64,000 nucleotides of DNA, taken from contig VCJN01001970.1 of NCBI GenBank assembly GCA_006384855.1, forward strand, positions 186,001 to 250,000, given 5' to 3'. Source of the stretch: Tetraselmis striata (lineage: Eukaryota > Chlorophyta > Chlorodendrophyceae > Chlorodendrales > Chlorodendraceae). The translations under genes and the position numbers were made by a program. The notes under the pieces are model-generated. The model ran no database searches. It saw only the letters and a list, made by a program, of their open reading frames with translations, and had not been told where the DNA came from. Below are positions 11,980 to 23,027 of the stretch, piece by piece (position 1 is the stretch's first letter; every line of letters begins with the position of its first letter).

Positions 11980-14192
11980 TCATGACCGCCCCTTGGAGGC
12001 AACTTTGGCTGTGGCAGCTGACAGGACCTTACATACAGTGGCATCACCATCGGTTGTAATTTCCAATATTTCTGCTGCTGCGTCAAGAACACCACCAGAC
12101 ATGCCCACATCAACTCGCCATATCTGCTGGTCGCATTCACAGTTGGCGCCTGCCATTTGGGGAGTGTGGCCAACAACTAGACGCTTCGCACCGATTTCCT
12201 CCAGCGTCTCCTTCAGAGTGTTGCATGTGTGGAATTTCTCATATGGGTTTGGAAACCTCTCACGAGAATACATCCGATTCCACATAATGCTGTTGGAGTC
12301 GCTGCAGAGCCAGAAAACAAGGACCATTCTAAGATTGCAGCAAGCTGACTGCCAGCATATGGCAGCCTGGCATTAAAAAAGGGCAAGCCAAAAGCATATA
12401 CTCACCCCATTGCCAGGAACGGCGGTGGCACGGGGCTCCCATCTGCAGTTTTGTCTCCCCGCATCCATTGTGCAACATCGCTATTCATTCGCTCTATTCC
12501 GTAGCCGACTACACATCAGCAGTCTGGGTTAGTATCAAATATGATGTCAAGCGCGGCGCTGCAGGATGCAGGCCACCTGAGAGACCAAGCTTACCATGCT
12601 CTGGCAACAATCCGCCGTGTGCAAACGCTGTGTCATTCACAATCAAGACTGTTGGATTCTTAGCAAGCTCCAGAGCCATGGGGCCGCCTATATATGCGCA
12701 TCAACAACAGATAGTTGGTTTGTGAGCAATCCTTTCCAATCCTTACACACAGGAGGACGACCTTGGGCGCTGGGCGTTGGGCGTTTGCCCGGGGGGGGGG
12801 GGGGGGGGGGGGGGGGTGGATGTGTGTGTGGGTTGGTGGATTCCGGGAGGGGGGGGGGGGGGGGGGGGGGCACCTGGCGAATAAAGCCTGACTCGTGCCC
12901 GGAGCTGATTCTCCCAGTTTTCTGCCTGCTCGCCTTTCAACCCCGCCGCCATCGCTGCTTCCAGGAACGCGCCTGCTGTGACGTACCTAGTAGTCAATGG
13001 CAGGGGGTGTGTCAGCTAGAGGGAGTGTGTGATCTGTCGGCGTCACACACATGCTCTTGTGAGATTACCTGTAGTCTCCGCATATATTCAGGCTCTCGTG
13101 ATTGCCATTAAGCATGTACACTGCGCCCCCATCTTTCTGCGCCATCTTGTGCAGTTGCCTGAGAAGCATGACAATGCCTGCACAAGCAAGACCATATTTG
13201 TAACATCGGTGTCAGTCATTGTTCGTTTCAGGGACGTCCTGGGGAACCCTCCGTAGGCGCAATGCGCACCAATTTCGCAGTCCCCGCGGTCCATGACATC
13301 CCCAAGCTGAACGACCACTGTGTTGCCACCAACCCACACGGGTCGACCTGTGCTATCTCGTCCCAGCACTCCCGCCAACTCCAGCGACTGCAGTGTCTTG
13401 GTGAGATCTCCATGGAGATCGCCGACTGCGTGCACATAGGGAACACGATCGTTACTGTGCTGCAGTAGCTGGGGTGCAGTACGCACCTTCATACCCGGAT
13501 TAGGAAGGCAGTGGTGTATACAGGTTTGGGACGGAGCTGGAGGCATACATACTTGCAACAATTCTCCCCTTAGCTTCGACCCGGGTGATGGGAACATCAT
13601 GGTTGTCTGCTGCTGGTTTGCTGGCAGATTTGCCGCCGTTCTCCGTAGAACCGTTCACCGCACCAGAAGAAGAGGCGCCAACACCCGCACGTTTCTCTGA
13701 GTCCTGCTCCTCCTCCTCCTCCTCCTCCTCCTCCGCAGTTTCGGATTCAGCATTGTCACCCGATCGCACATGTGAAGAACGTCTAGATTCCGGAAACATG
13801 GCCATGTGGCCGAGGTTTACCAGCAGAGCGCCAGCTCCGTGTAATACATCAGACCTGCGGGCCCTGCGCGTGACGGCAAGGGAGCGCCTGTGCCGCAGTG
13901 GGTTTCGCACGGCTAGCGCGCCGATGTGGGGCCAGCAACTGGCGGATGGTGACAGCACTGGGGTGGTAGGCACTGTCCGGCCGTGAGATTTGCCAACACT
14001 GGCAGTGAAGCCCCTAGAGTTCCACAACGACCCAAGGGAGCGGCCCGCAGCAGAGCGTGTGGCCATCCTGCCACCGGCTGGCTTGGAGCAGGCCGTGCGC
14101 AACACCGCGTACGTATTTCCACCGCCGCTTTCAGCTACGGAAGATTCCACGGCCTGGACAGATCGGGCTACTAGCTCTGGGCAGGCTGCCAA
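11980..14192 (-). CDS. Shewanella-like protein phosphatase (SLP, metallophosphoesterase), seven exons
   Basis: A PPP-family Ser/Thr phosphatase of the bacterial-like SLP group found in plants and algae. Exons on the minus strand: 14192 or 14066 to 13553, 13425-13270, 13177-13069, 12986-12874, 12687-12595, 12508-12406, 12301-11980 (TGA at 11980-11982). All joints are GT-AG and in phase, giving 469 aa from the Met at 14066 or 511 from 14192. Splicing rebuilds the family motifs across exon edges: GRIVA|IGDLHGD, GDVMDRGD, LNGNHES, VNDTAFAHGG and VVGHTPQ, which supply the metal-binding Asp, Asn and His residues. The N-terminus (about 120 residues) is Arg/Ser/Ala-rich, consistent with plastid targeting (SLP1-like), then has a run of Glu from (GAG)n. 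Intron 4 contains two long C homopolymers on the sense strand. No disabling change is seen. Confidence 0.94.
12791..12870. repeat. Twin poly-G tracts in an SLP intron
   Basis: Runs of 26 G (12791-12816) and 22 G (12849-12870) on the plus strand, which are poly-C on the sense strand. The second lies immediately inside the 5' splice site (GTG then C22). Confidence 0.97.
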
Positions 14193-14924
14193 CGCTGTGC
14201 AGGTGGCGGCAGGGGCGATGGCCGGTGTGGACTGTGGGGCACGCTAGCTTTAGGGGTGTACCTGGAGTGCGTGGTGGGTGCGGCCCCCCTGCGCTGCGAG
14301 GTGGCTTCGTCCCCCAATGTCTTTCCGTATTGGTATCGTATGTTATGCTGGTCAATTCATGACATATCTGAATATATACCGTCTCACATCCGAGCGTGTG
14401 TCGCGCAGCATGGCGGCTGCGCTGTGTACATTAAAGTACTACTCGCGCACTCTCGTATCACGAGTACGGATTTGATTCAGGCGCGTGCGCATCGCGCGCC
14501 GCGCCCAGCATATGTCGTCGGCTGCGCTGCTGCTGCTTGCGGCTGCGCGTGCCACGCGCTTGCTCAAATCGAAAGTACAGCCAAAGTAGGCCGGTACGAT
14601 TTAATTTAATGTTTTAGAACCCCCTCCCCCCCCCTCTCTCTGTCCCCCCCCCCCCCCTCTACTATATTTATGTTGATCTTACAGTACTTAGTAGAACATG
14701 CCCAAAGTTGCATAATATAACTATCACTTGCATGATTTTTTTTAATGGTTTCAATGCATGGTTGTATGTACGATGTGCAGAAGGTTGTTCCCAGCCATAT
14801 GCACGCATAAAATGGAGAGTGGGTGGGGCAATTTTTGGAACCATCACCATATTACAGTCAGCATCATGACAAACCAATAATCATACGGTGGCCTATCCAC
14901 TCCTCCATGTAGTGCTATGATGTT
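14193..14924. other. Upstream region of the SLP gene
   Basis: Presumed SLP promoter and 5' UTR on the minus strand, then low-complexity C-rich sequence at 14621-14657. No open frame resembles a known protein. The 21-bp segment at 14597-14617 is inversely repeated at 16234-16254. Confidence 0.4.
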
Positions 14925-15193
14925 TGTTGACACCGGTGTTGCTGTCACTGTTATACACCAGACAATGTAGCTAGGGTATGCGTATTAGTACTTTAGCACA
15001 TATCTGAGTGGTACGAGCACTGCGCTACGCACGCGCCGCGGGCACCGCATCGCGCCAGCCATATAGGCGTTCGGCGCTCCGGGCATGCTCACTTCTTTGT
15101 AACCAGACACTCTCCCGGCTATGGGCTTCCGCCTCCCAGCCCCGACGTGCGACATGGACCATCACGTCGGTTGCGGGGAGGTTGCGCATGACA
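14925..15193 (+). repeat. 5' LTR of the TRIM-like element
   Basis: 269 bp, TG...CA ends, about 97% identical by eye to 15732-16000. Confidence 0.95.
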
Positions 15194-15731
15194 GGTTATG
15201 GGCCCTCTACAGCCTATGTCGGACACTAGTGAGAATGGTCTGACGCTAGACCTCGCAGGAAGTCCGTCTGGGCGGGAAGCCCGGACGTAAAACCGAGACC
15301 ACCGCAGCCAGAAAGGGGCCTCGACACTCGACAGGTTGTTTGCGCACCTACATCTAAAGCGCACACCCGGACGCTGGCTACCATGACGCCAGCGACCGCC
15401 ATATACGGGCTCCCTCGCCAGCTACCACGACGCCAGCGACTGCCGCGTACCGCAGTTCCCGCCCGAAGAGATTCTCGGCTCGGCCGACTGGGAAATTCGG
15501 GCAACACTCGTCGACTAGTATGAGTCGCATGCGAAGCTCGGCACACCCGCGCCAAGAAGAAGTGGCCACCCGCGACTTTTATCCTCTCGACAGCCGGCGC
15601 GGTCAAACTCCCTAGAGGCCCTGCCCCGATCCACGCCGAGGTCAGGGCATGGCGGACAGCCTCTAGGCTAGCGACTAGTGTTAGTAGCCGAAACCCTGCT
15701 TGACGCATCCCCTTGCGACATTGGGAGGGGA

Positions 15732-16000
15732 TGTTGACACCAATGTTGCTGTCACTGTTGTACACCAGACAATGTAGCTAGGGTATGCGTATTAGTACTT
15801 TAGCACATATCTGAGTGGTACGAGCACCGCGCTACGCACGCGCCGCGGGCACCGCATCGCGCCAGCCATATAGGCGTTCGGCGCTCCGGGCATGCTCACT
15901 TCTTTGTAACCATACACTCTCCCGGCTATGGGCTTCCGCCTCCCAACCCCGACGTGCGACATGGACCAGCACGTCGGTTGCGGGGAGGTTGCGCATGACA
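15732..16000 (+). repeat. 3' LTR of the TRIM-like element
   Basis: 269 bp, preceded directly by the polypurine tract and followed by the ATGTT duplication. Confidence 0.95.
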
Positions 16001-16005
16001 ATGTT

Positions 16006-17335
16006 GCTAAGCTGCTGTATGCCTGGCCTGGATATTGAAGACTTTCCGTGCGTTCTCCAGACGCTGTCCAAGTGACCAACACCGCATATTCACGGCGGCG
16101 GTGCGGGGCTGAGCCCCCAGCCGCTCATGCACCGCTCCTAGCCGCCAAGTAATGCTCAAGTACGTGAACATAAAGTTGAGGCCACTTACAAAGTGAACCC
16201 CCGCCCCCCTCTGTTTATCCGGAAAGTAGAGTACTAAAACATAAAATTAAATCGGACATGCCTTATACATATATAGAGTTAAACATATGTAACGGCAAGT
16301 ATTGTATCTGTTTTACATAAGTATTTTAACATACAAACGCACTACAAACAGACCTAAAAGCAACTATGAAAGGTTGCCAACAAAAGAGACATAAGCATGA
16401 AACCAAGGTCGAGCAGGAGACGAGGGAGCCAAGAACCAAGGCAAAGCCGCCATGGGAACCACGAAGTCACCAAGCTACCGGGAACCAAAGGGTGAAGGGC
16501 ACGGCGCACCCCGGGGGTGCCTAATCGTGGACATAGCGAAATATAAATCTTAAACATTGTAATGAATGCATTGTAATAAATGTTGCTTCATCCAAGATAC
16601 CTGCGCGCTTTTAGTCGACTTGTAATAACCCGGTCAAACGACTACCACCGGCAGCCCCCTTCGCCGTCAGCGGCACGGTGATAGATACGATCATGCCAGC
16701 AGAAAAAGGCGCGAATAGGCTGTGAAGGTGGCGGCGCGATCGCGAGCATCGTTGAGCGGCATGCATGCGGCAGCGCTCACTCATCCGCTCGCTCGACAGC
16801 ACGGGTGCTGTCACGCCGTGGAAAGATGGGAAAGAAACATGGCAGACATACACGCGGCGGTGGCGGCGGTGGCAGCGCTACGAAGCGGAGGAAATAAGGC
16901 GGGGCGGGAGGACGGAAGACCGCAACGCTCGCCCGCACACGCATCGCGTGAGGCTGGGCCCGAGCTGACCGCCGAAGCTAACGCCCTTGAGGTAGAGGCG
17001 GCTGTCGAATGACCGCACCGCTTCCCGCGGTAACCCGTACCATAGTGCGAAAACTGCCTGAATATGTTATATCCAAAATGCCGTTTTCCGCCCACTTAGC
17101 TGCACGCGTGCAGGTGCGGCACAACGCCATGTATAGGCCAACTCACTCGTAACCCTGCCACATTCTCAGTCACAGCCACTCACCGCCCCGCAACCAACCG
17201 AAGCACCGACCCCAGCGGGGGCGCAATGGACCCAAAACGGGGCGTTCGGCTGCCTGGCGCGGCTGCTCTGGCCTCGGAGGCCAAGCAGTTCGGCATCTCC
17301 GTGGCCACCCTCAAGACCCTGTACAGTGCGCACAC
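16006..17335. other. Flank between the TRIM and the CACTA element
   Basis: AT-rich at 16200-16600, then GC-rich. Two short open stretches look gene-like: 16722-17012 (+, Ala/Arg-rich, 96 aa) and 17226-17335 (+, MDPKRGVRL ... SEAKQFGISVATLKTLYSAH), the latter cut by the CACTA insertion. I do not recognise either. A 31-bp segment at 17016-17046 recurs inverted at 38033-38063. Confidence 0.4.
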
Positions 17336-17357
17336 CACTGTGAGATTCAGATGTGAC
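17336..17357 (+). repeat. Left TIR of the CACTA element
   Basis: 22 bp, CACTG start, identical to the inverted right end. Confidence 0.93.
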
Positions 17358-18031
17358 ATACGGGTGACGAAGCACTACTACTAGCGACTATTATTTATCC
17401 GTGAAGGCTGCTGTTGGTGGCGGCACGTCCATCCAGTTACGTGCGAGTACATCCGGCGTTATTGCCGGCGGGCGATAAATCCTTTTTGTAATCATTGTGG
17501 TAGTCGTACTAGTGCGGTGACGTGTTACATGGCACTGGCGTATAAGGTACAAGGTTGTCCGTGTAGTACCGGGTAGTACGCGATATATTTATTTAGCCGG
17601 TACCGGGTATCTAGTACGAACCCGGGCGCGATGACGAGTCGTCCTGTGGATAACTACGACTATTAGTACATGGGAGCGCAAATCGCAGCCGTACGTATTT
17701 GGTAACAGTGGGAAATTTTGTGTATATTATAGCGAGTACTGTTGAACGGGCCTGCCAGCCGTCCGATCAAAGGTCATCAGATGGGCGGTTTGGCTGCCAT
17801 GTTTTGCCAAAGAGTGCTCACGTTACATAAATCTTCGCGAGGGGGGGAGGGGATGGGCGGGGGGCAGGCAGCGGTTTGCCGAAGAATGATTGAATTACAA
17901 TATTCGCGATAGCTGCCATCGGGGAATGTGGCCGGGGGGGGGGCGCCCCCCCCCACCCCCCGCCCCACCCGCCACCCGCCGCTCCCGCCGGGGGGGTGAG
18001 GGGGGGGGGGGGGGGGGGGGCGCGGAGGGGG
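17358..18031. other. Left subterminal non-coding part of the CACTA element
   Basis: No gene seen. Ends in C- and G-rich tracts including a 21-G run at 18000-18020. Confidence 0.5.
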
Positions 18032-19173
18032 CTACTGCTTGTTCTTGCGTGCCCGGGGGACCCGCTGCTTCGACGACCTCGCTGCCTCCGCCTCCGCCTC
18101 CGCCTCCGACTCCGACTCCGCCTCCGCCTCCGACTCCGCGACCGGCAGTTTCTTACCTGGGCGCTTCTTCACTGGCATCTTCCGCTTCTTGTCGGCGTCC
18201 GACTGCTTCTTGTCGGCGGCGTTCATCCAGCACAGTTCCTTCTCAGTTAGGGGTGGGCGGGGCAGCGGCGCGTCCGGAGGGAGAACGGCAACCGTCAGTG
18301 TCTTCACCACCCCGGGAGGCTGTGCCGTCGACGACGCCGCCATAAGCTTCCTTGCCTTGGCGTCGGGACGCCCCCTGTGCCCGGACGCCCACAACAAGCC
18401 ACAATCGTTTCGCCTCCAAGCGGTTGAGGACGCGGCCTCCTCGGCCACCACGAGTTGCGCCGCTGGGACTGTGGAAGCCTTGGCGTTTAGGTGGGCCTTA
18501 CGGCGCTCCCGGACGAACCTGCGCGCGGCACAAGTTAGCCACGAGTAGGTGCGTGCTTATGTGGTGGGTGGAGTGTTTTGTTGCGTGCCCACCTTGTCAC
18601 GCGTTTCCTCATGTATTTCTCGTCCTCCTCGATGCCGGCGGCGCGGACACGCGAGACAACAAGGCCCGCCGCCCAGTCAGGGGCAACAACCTCGCCCAAC
18701 GCACCTTGCACCGGCAAGTACACGTCGTCATCATCTCGTGGCCATACGGCCTGGATCTCTGCACGCATGACAGTGATGGTGTCGGTGCTGGCGCGCGACC
18801 TTGTTGAGGAGGACGAGGCAGCCCCAGCAACGCTGGAGGGGTCAGTGATGCCGGTGCGATCTGCGGGCGTGACATAGAAGGCCAGCACCCCCTCTGGCAG
18901 CGTGTACTGCGCGGCCTCGAGTTGTTGTCGCAGCGGCCCCCCGCCGGATTGGTTCCTAAGCCGGGCTGCAAACTCCTGCAGAGGTGCGCCCCAGGAACCC
19001 TTCCTGGCGTCGTCTTCTGAGGGGTAGACCCGCAGATCTGCTGGTTGCGACTTTGCCGCGTGGGCAACCATTGTCTCCACGGACTGCGCCGCGAACACCA
19101 GGCATAAGGGCACCTCTGAACGGGTTTTCTTTGTGATAACGATGGCTTTTGCCCGGGAGACGAGGTCTGCCAT
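18032..19173 (-). CDS. Unrecognised CACTA-borne protein with acidic repeat and basic tail
   Basis: Starts MADLVSRAKAIVI at 19173 and runs open to 18535. A second open frame (18451-18032) continues downstream and is probably a further exon: it contains LTEKELCWMNAADKK, then Lys-rich sequence, a run of Glu/Ala/Ser pairs (EAEAESESEAEAEAEA) encoded by GCCTCC-type repeats on the plus strand, and a basic C-terminus (RVPRARKNKQ). The N-terminal 200 residues are hydrophilic with no motif I can name. The basic, acidic-patch tail suggests a nuclear, DNA-associated role, perhaps analogous to the second gene (TNPA-like) of CACTA elements, but that is inference only. The exact splice between the two frames is not resolved. 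Confidence 0.5.
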
Positions 19174-19852
19174 AGCGCTGTGAGCGGTGAAAGCGGGGGG
19201 GGGGGCGAGGTGGAGAAACTAACACCCAGTCGACGACCGCCTTCCGGGGCAGTCAACGACACAGCGGAGGCGAGGAGCAGCGCGCCACTGCTATTGGTAT
19301 GCACGTATTGTGAAGGGCTAGTCGGTGCGGCACTGTGTCGGGGTAATTTCGTGTATCACAGCATATCCTCGTATACTACGCGCGGACATTTTAATATAGC
19401 GTACTCGCGGGACAACGAGTACGAATACGGCCTCCCCTGCGGCGTTACGGCAGAACCTACTCACGCCTCGACCCATGATCAACCACCCTGACCGTGCGTC
19501 CCCGTGTGGTCGCGACTGGTGACCAGACTGGAGGAGTGCGCTCTCAACCCTAAAACTTGGCTCTGGGTGCGAGCAGTCATGCGGAGGTGGCGTCAGCCGT
19601 CTGAACGGCGAGCGGCTGGCGGCTGCAGGTGTGATCCGCGTCCTTTATTTGCCGACTCACCCACCCAACTGCACCTGCTGGTAAAGCACACGGCTCCATC
19701 TAGACCTCCGAAGCGGTGGCCGTTTTTTCGAAACACCTTCCTTAGTACCAAACCTGGCTAGCTACGTGGGGGTTTGGGGATTTTTGTCGTGTCGACAGAG
19801 AAATAGGCGTTCGCCTGACCACCCCTTTGGTTGCTGTTTTTTTACAGTTGGC

Positions 19853-20479
19853 TATGGCGGCAGCAGCCGCCCCCGCGCTGCAGCAAGAGGGCCCATGTCT
19901 ATTTTGCCTTTCCGAGCAGTTTATCGACGAGTACGGATCGCAGCCCACCCGTTGGGTCAACCACTCGTGCAGCAACTGCCTAGCTAGGCCCTCTGGTAGC
20001 GTCAGTGGACCTCGTGGAGCAGGACGAATGGGAGACACTCTTCCATGCCGCCTGCTTCGAGGAGATGGGTCGCGACTTCAAGATTTCCAACGCGGCGAAG
20101 AGCGTCAAGCTTCGCGGCTTCCCCCCCCCCCCCCCCCCCCAGGCCGCTGACCACATGGATGGCTCACGTACAGAGCGACGCAAGCAAGGGCAGTGACCCA
20201 TGGGACAGGGAGCTGCGCGTGGTCAGATACTGCGAGCGTGGCAGTTGCGAGAAGCCGGGGGTGGGCTGCAAGGTGCGCGGATGGAACTTCCACACTTATC
20301 GCGCGATGGAGCTGTTGGGCGGGTTTCATCACATCCGCCAGACGGGCAAGGACAAGGGTTATGGGAACATCAGGCGGAGAAGAAACAACAGTACGTCACT
20401 GTGGGGAGGCAGATGTAGGGAGGGCGTCCCCTGCACTGCCCATAGTGCTTATGCTGCTCCGTTTGGCGCGTTCGACTGA
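19853..20479 (+). CDS. Small Cys-rich (zinc-ribbon-like) protein, partial model
   Basis: An ATG at 19853 follows a likely 3' splice site (TTTTTTTACAG|TTGGCT). The product begins MAAAAAPALQQ, then CLFCLSEQF ... NHSCSNCLA, a two-CxxC arrangement like a zinc ribbon. The frame shifts near 19990 to VEQDEWETLFHAACFEEMG, crosses a 20-C tract ending in CAG (20121-20142), and continues as WDRELRVVRYCERGSCEKPG ... GWNFHTYRAMELLGG. The last part has a plausible Cys/His pattern. Its 3' end runs into the opposite-strand gene, so the true end is unknown. Function unrecognised. Confidence 0.4.
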
Positions 20480-22354
20480 TGGCTGCGCGCTTGATGGACC
20501 GATCTTGGCATCACATTCTACAGTGTAACAATTAATGCATAAGTATATGACCATCACATAATGAGTCCCACATGCAGCACACATCAGATGGAAGAACACA
20601 TTACCTGCTGCAGGGCAATCATATGTGTAGTCCAGCACCTTGTGCGCAAGCTCCACCATCCGCTCGATGAACCGCTGTGGCAGCCCACCATGTGCCGCCC
20701 ATGCTGCCTTGGATCTGTTCAGAGTGCCCTTGGGTGCCATGCAGTAGATGCATGGAGACAAGGATGAGCATCCACACAGTCCCAGCCATCCGTTGAGCAA
20801 CTTCAAGTCGCCGCCCATGCACACCTCCACTCCATGCTTCTTGCCGTCTACCATCAGCCCCTCAGCAAGCAGGGTGTCAATCTGTTGAGGCAAGGTAGGG
20901 AGGCTCTTTATGACGTCCTCGTAGCAATCATCACGCAGGAAGAATGCGCATGGCAGATTGTTCTCCACGGAGTTTACCAGCAGCCCCTCCTTCCCCTTCA
21001 CTCCCACCACTGATTCATCATCATACACAATCTGTGGCAATGATAGCATGCACATTATCACTCACATATGTATATGTAACAACATGCAGCAACACATGTA
21101 TATAATGTAACACCGACATGGCATGCATACCTTCGCAACAACCATTGTTCCATTTGCCCTTGTAGATGTGAAAATTCCTGATGCATCAGCAATCACTTGG
21201 ATGCGCAGTATGTCCCCTGGTTTGATGACCTTTGCCTTCAACAAGGTGCGGACGCGCTGCTGCAGCACCAATCTCAATTGAAGGGTGGAGGTTATCAGGT
21301 CGTCTGAGGTCTCCAACCCCACCAAGTTCAGCTCATCCTTCTGCTGGCCCAAGATGATGTCAAGAGATGGAAACTTGCACATGAGAGACCCAACAGGCAA
21401 CACATGCCCAAAAAGTTTCTCCAAGTCCGGGTCCCAAACGTGTGACGCAAGATTGATAAGCCGCTGGTACCCATTTTGCGATAGCCGCAAGTCTGTATAG
21501 ATTTGCAACCCATTGTGCAACCACAGCGCTCGCACAGACATCAAGGCTCGTTCCTCTGCTTCTTTGAAAACATTCTTGAATTGTTTTGAGCGCAAGATGG
21601 CTGAGACTAGCTCAGGGTATCTCGCCAGTAGTGCGCGCAAGATGAAGCGGGGTGTGTGCGCAGCCCTCACTCTCGCTGGCTGCCCCACTAGGTCCTCTTC
21701 CTTCTCAATCTGCTCCCACTCCTGAGGCGGCGGCGGCTGTCTCTGCTTCTTCGCTGTGCCAGCATCATCGCAGTCGTCCGCTGCTTGGCTGTCGCTGTCA
21801 CTGTCACTGTCTACGACCGTCTTTGTGTACATCTCCTTCCAACTGCCGTCGTCACCAACGATCTCTGTGAGCCAGTTGTCTAGCATGTCGACCTTGCGGC
21901 CGATGTGCTTCCGGATCCTCGCGTAGTTGCGCGCCTCCCTCAGTTTATAGACCAGCCCGCTCGGCCGTTCCCTCACTGACCGGTATGCCGCCGCCTCCTC
22001 ACCACCAGAGTCACTCTTAGAGCTGACCTCATCGCCACTAGCATCGTCGGCATGCTCGGGACAGTTGTATAGCTGCCGCACTTTGGCGCGGAGGCGTGAT
22101 ATCGCCTTATCCTTTTTCCGGCGCAGGATCGCATCCTCCTCGCGCTGTTTAGCCTCCTTTGCGAGCGGCGACCGCAACTCCTTCTCGACGGCCTTCTGTT
22201 TGTCCACCACCGCCCGCCAATACTGCTCTGCCTCCTCCGCACCCACTGCTCGCTTGACCAAGTGTTTGAGTTGAGACCTCAAGTTTCCCAACTCCGTGCT
22301 GGCGCGGATCATGCGACGCGCATTCTCTGCGGCTCGCGGGCTGCGGGTCGGCAC
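20396..22354 (-). CDS. DDE-like transposase or transposon protein with CxxC motif
   Basis: The first open part (22354 to about 21133) begins MPTRSPRAAENARRM, has a long charged, coiled-coil-prone N-terminus, a Ser/Asp-rich acidic patch (DSDSDSDSQAADD), and ends IQVIADASGIFTSTRANG...VVAKV. A GT-AG intron (about 21132 to 21036) joins QIVYDDESVVGVKGKEG. Further on, VCMGGDLKLLNGWLGLCG precedes SLSPCIYCMAP. The Asp in IADASG and the Asp in GGDLKLLN, followed by a CxxC, recall DDE-type transposases with a zinc-binding insert; the third acidic residue is not located. It lies inside the CACTA element on the strand opposite its neighbours and could be a nested transposon. The 3' part after 20600 is uncertain. 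Confidence 0.55.
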
Positions 22355-23027
22355 TGTTGTTGCTTCCGCCCCGCCGCCCGCATTGGTAGTCGCATTCTCC
22401 GCTGCCTACGGGCGCTCGCGCCGTTCTGCAGCTCGCTACTTCTTAGTCTTGACGGCCATAGCGCTGCTGTTGGGAGGCGTGTAGGATTGAGAGCCGTACG
22501 TAGTATCGGTGTCTGGACCACCTGGCGCATGCACGGCATGCGCCGGTCCAGCGACCGACCACCGCCGCCCTGGCCCAGCGCGTACCGCCGCCGCCCAGCC
22601 GCGCCGCTGGTCAACCCGCCGACCACGTACGGCCCCCAGGGTCCCGTACACACTGTACGGGCTAGGTATGATAGTATCAGGCATGTGCAAGGTACCTACG
22701 GGCATGCTAAGGGGGTGTTGCAGTGGTACACCTGCACGCGTACGGTAAAATGTCCCAATTTTAGGCCAAAAACTGCGCTGTGATATTGTTGAAGCAACAC
22801 GGCGTAATGATTACGTGGTTTCACCGAGTGAATCCGGGATAATATATGCGGTAGGGCGCGCGTGTATATGTGCGCGACGAATGTGCGCACCGGTGTGCAG
22901 CAGCGGTGTGCACGAAGATCTGCACGACATGTAGGGGCGGAACGGGTGAGTGTCCGCCGCTCCACCCAGCGCCGCAAATCCCCGTGCGTGGGCACCCAAG
23001 ACCCCCCCCCCCAATAAACCTGCCGCC

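Larger units (their letters stand above)
14925..16000 (+). mobile_element. Miniature LTR retrotransposon (TRIM-like), 1,076 bp
   Basis: Two 269-bp direct repeats, each starting TGTTGACACC and ending GCGCATGACA, flank a 538-bp interior. A 5-bp target duplication, ATGTT, sits at 14920-14924 and 16001-16005. A polypurine stretch (GGGAGGGGA, 15723-15731) abuts the downstream LTR, fixing plus orientation. A TGGGCCC motif a few bases inside the upstream LTR could belong to a primer-binding site, though I cannot name the tRNA. The interior holds no recognisable gag or pol; a 179-residue minus-strand frame is probably chance. With this size it must rely on proteins from elsewhere. The LTRs differ at roughly seven positions, so the insertion is fairly young. 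Confidence 0.92.

Noticed and set aside
13585..13986. 133-codon plus-strand frame with poly-Ser opposite the SLP first exon
   Set aside because: It is the antisense of the Glu-rich (GAG)n stretch of SLP exon 1.
15226..15765. 179-codon minus-strand frame across the TRIM interior
   Set aside because: Runs against the element's orientation, extends into the LTR, and shows no retroviral-type motif; probably chance in GC-rich DNA.
22296..22783. Plus-strand Arg-rich frames opposite the start of the DDE-like gene
   Set aside because: Low-complexity GC-rich shadows without motifs.
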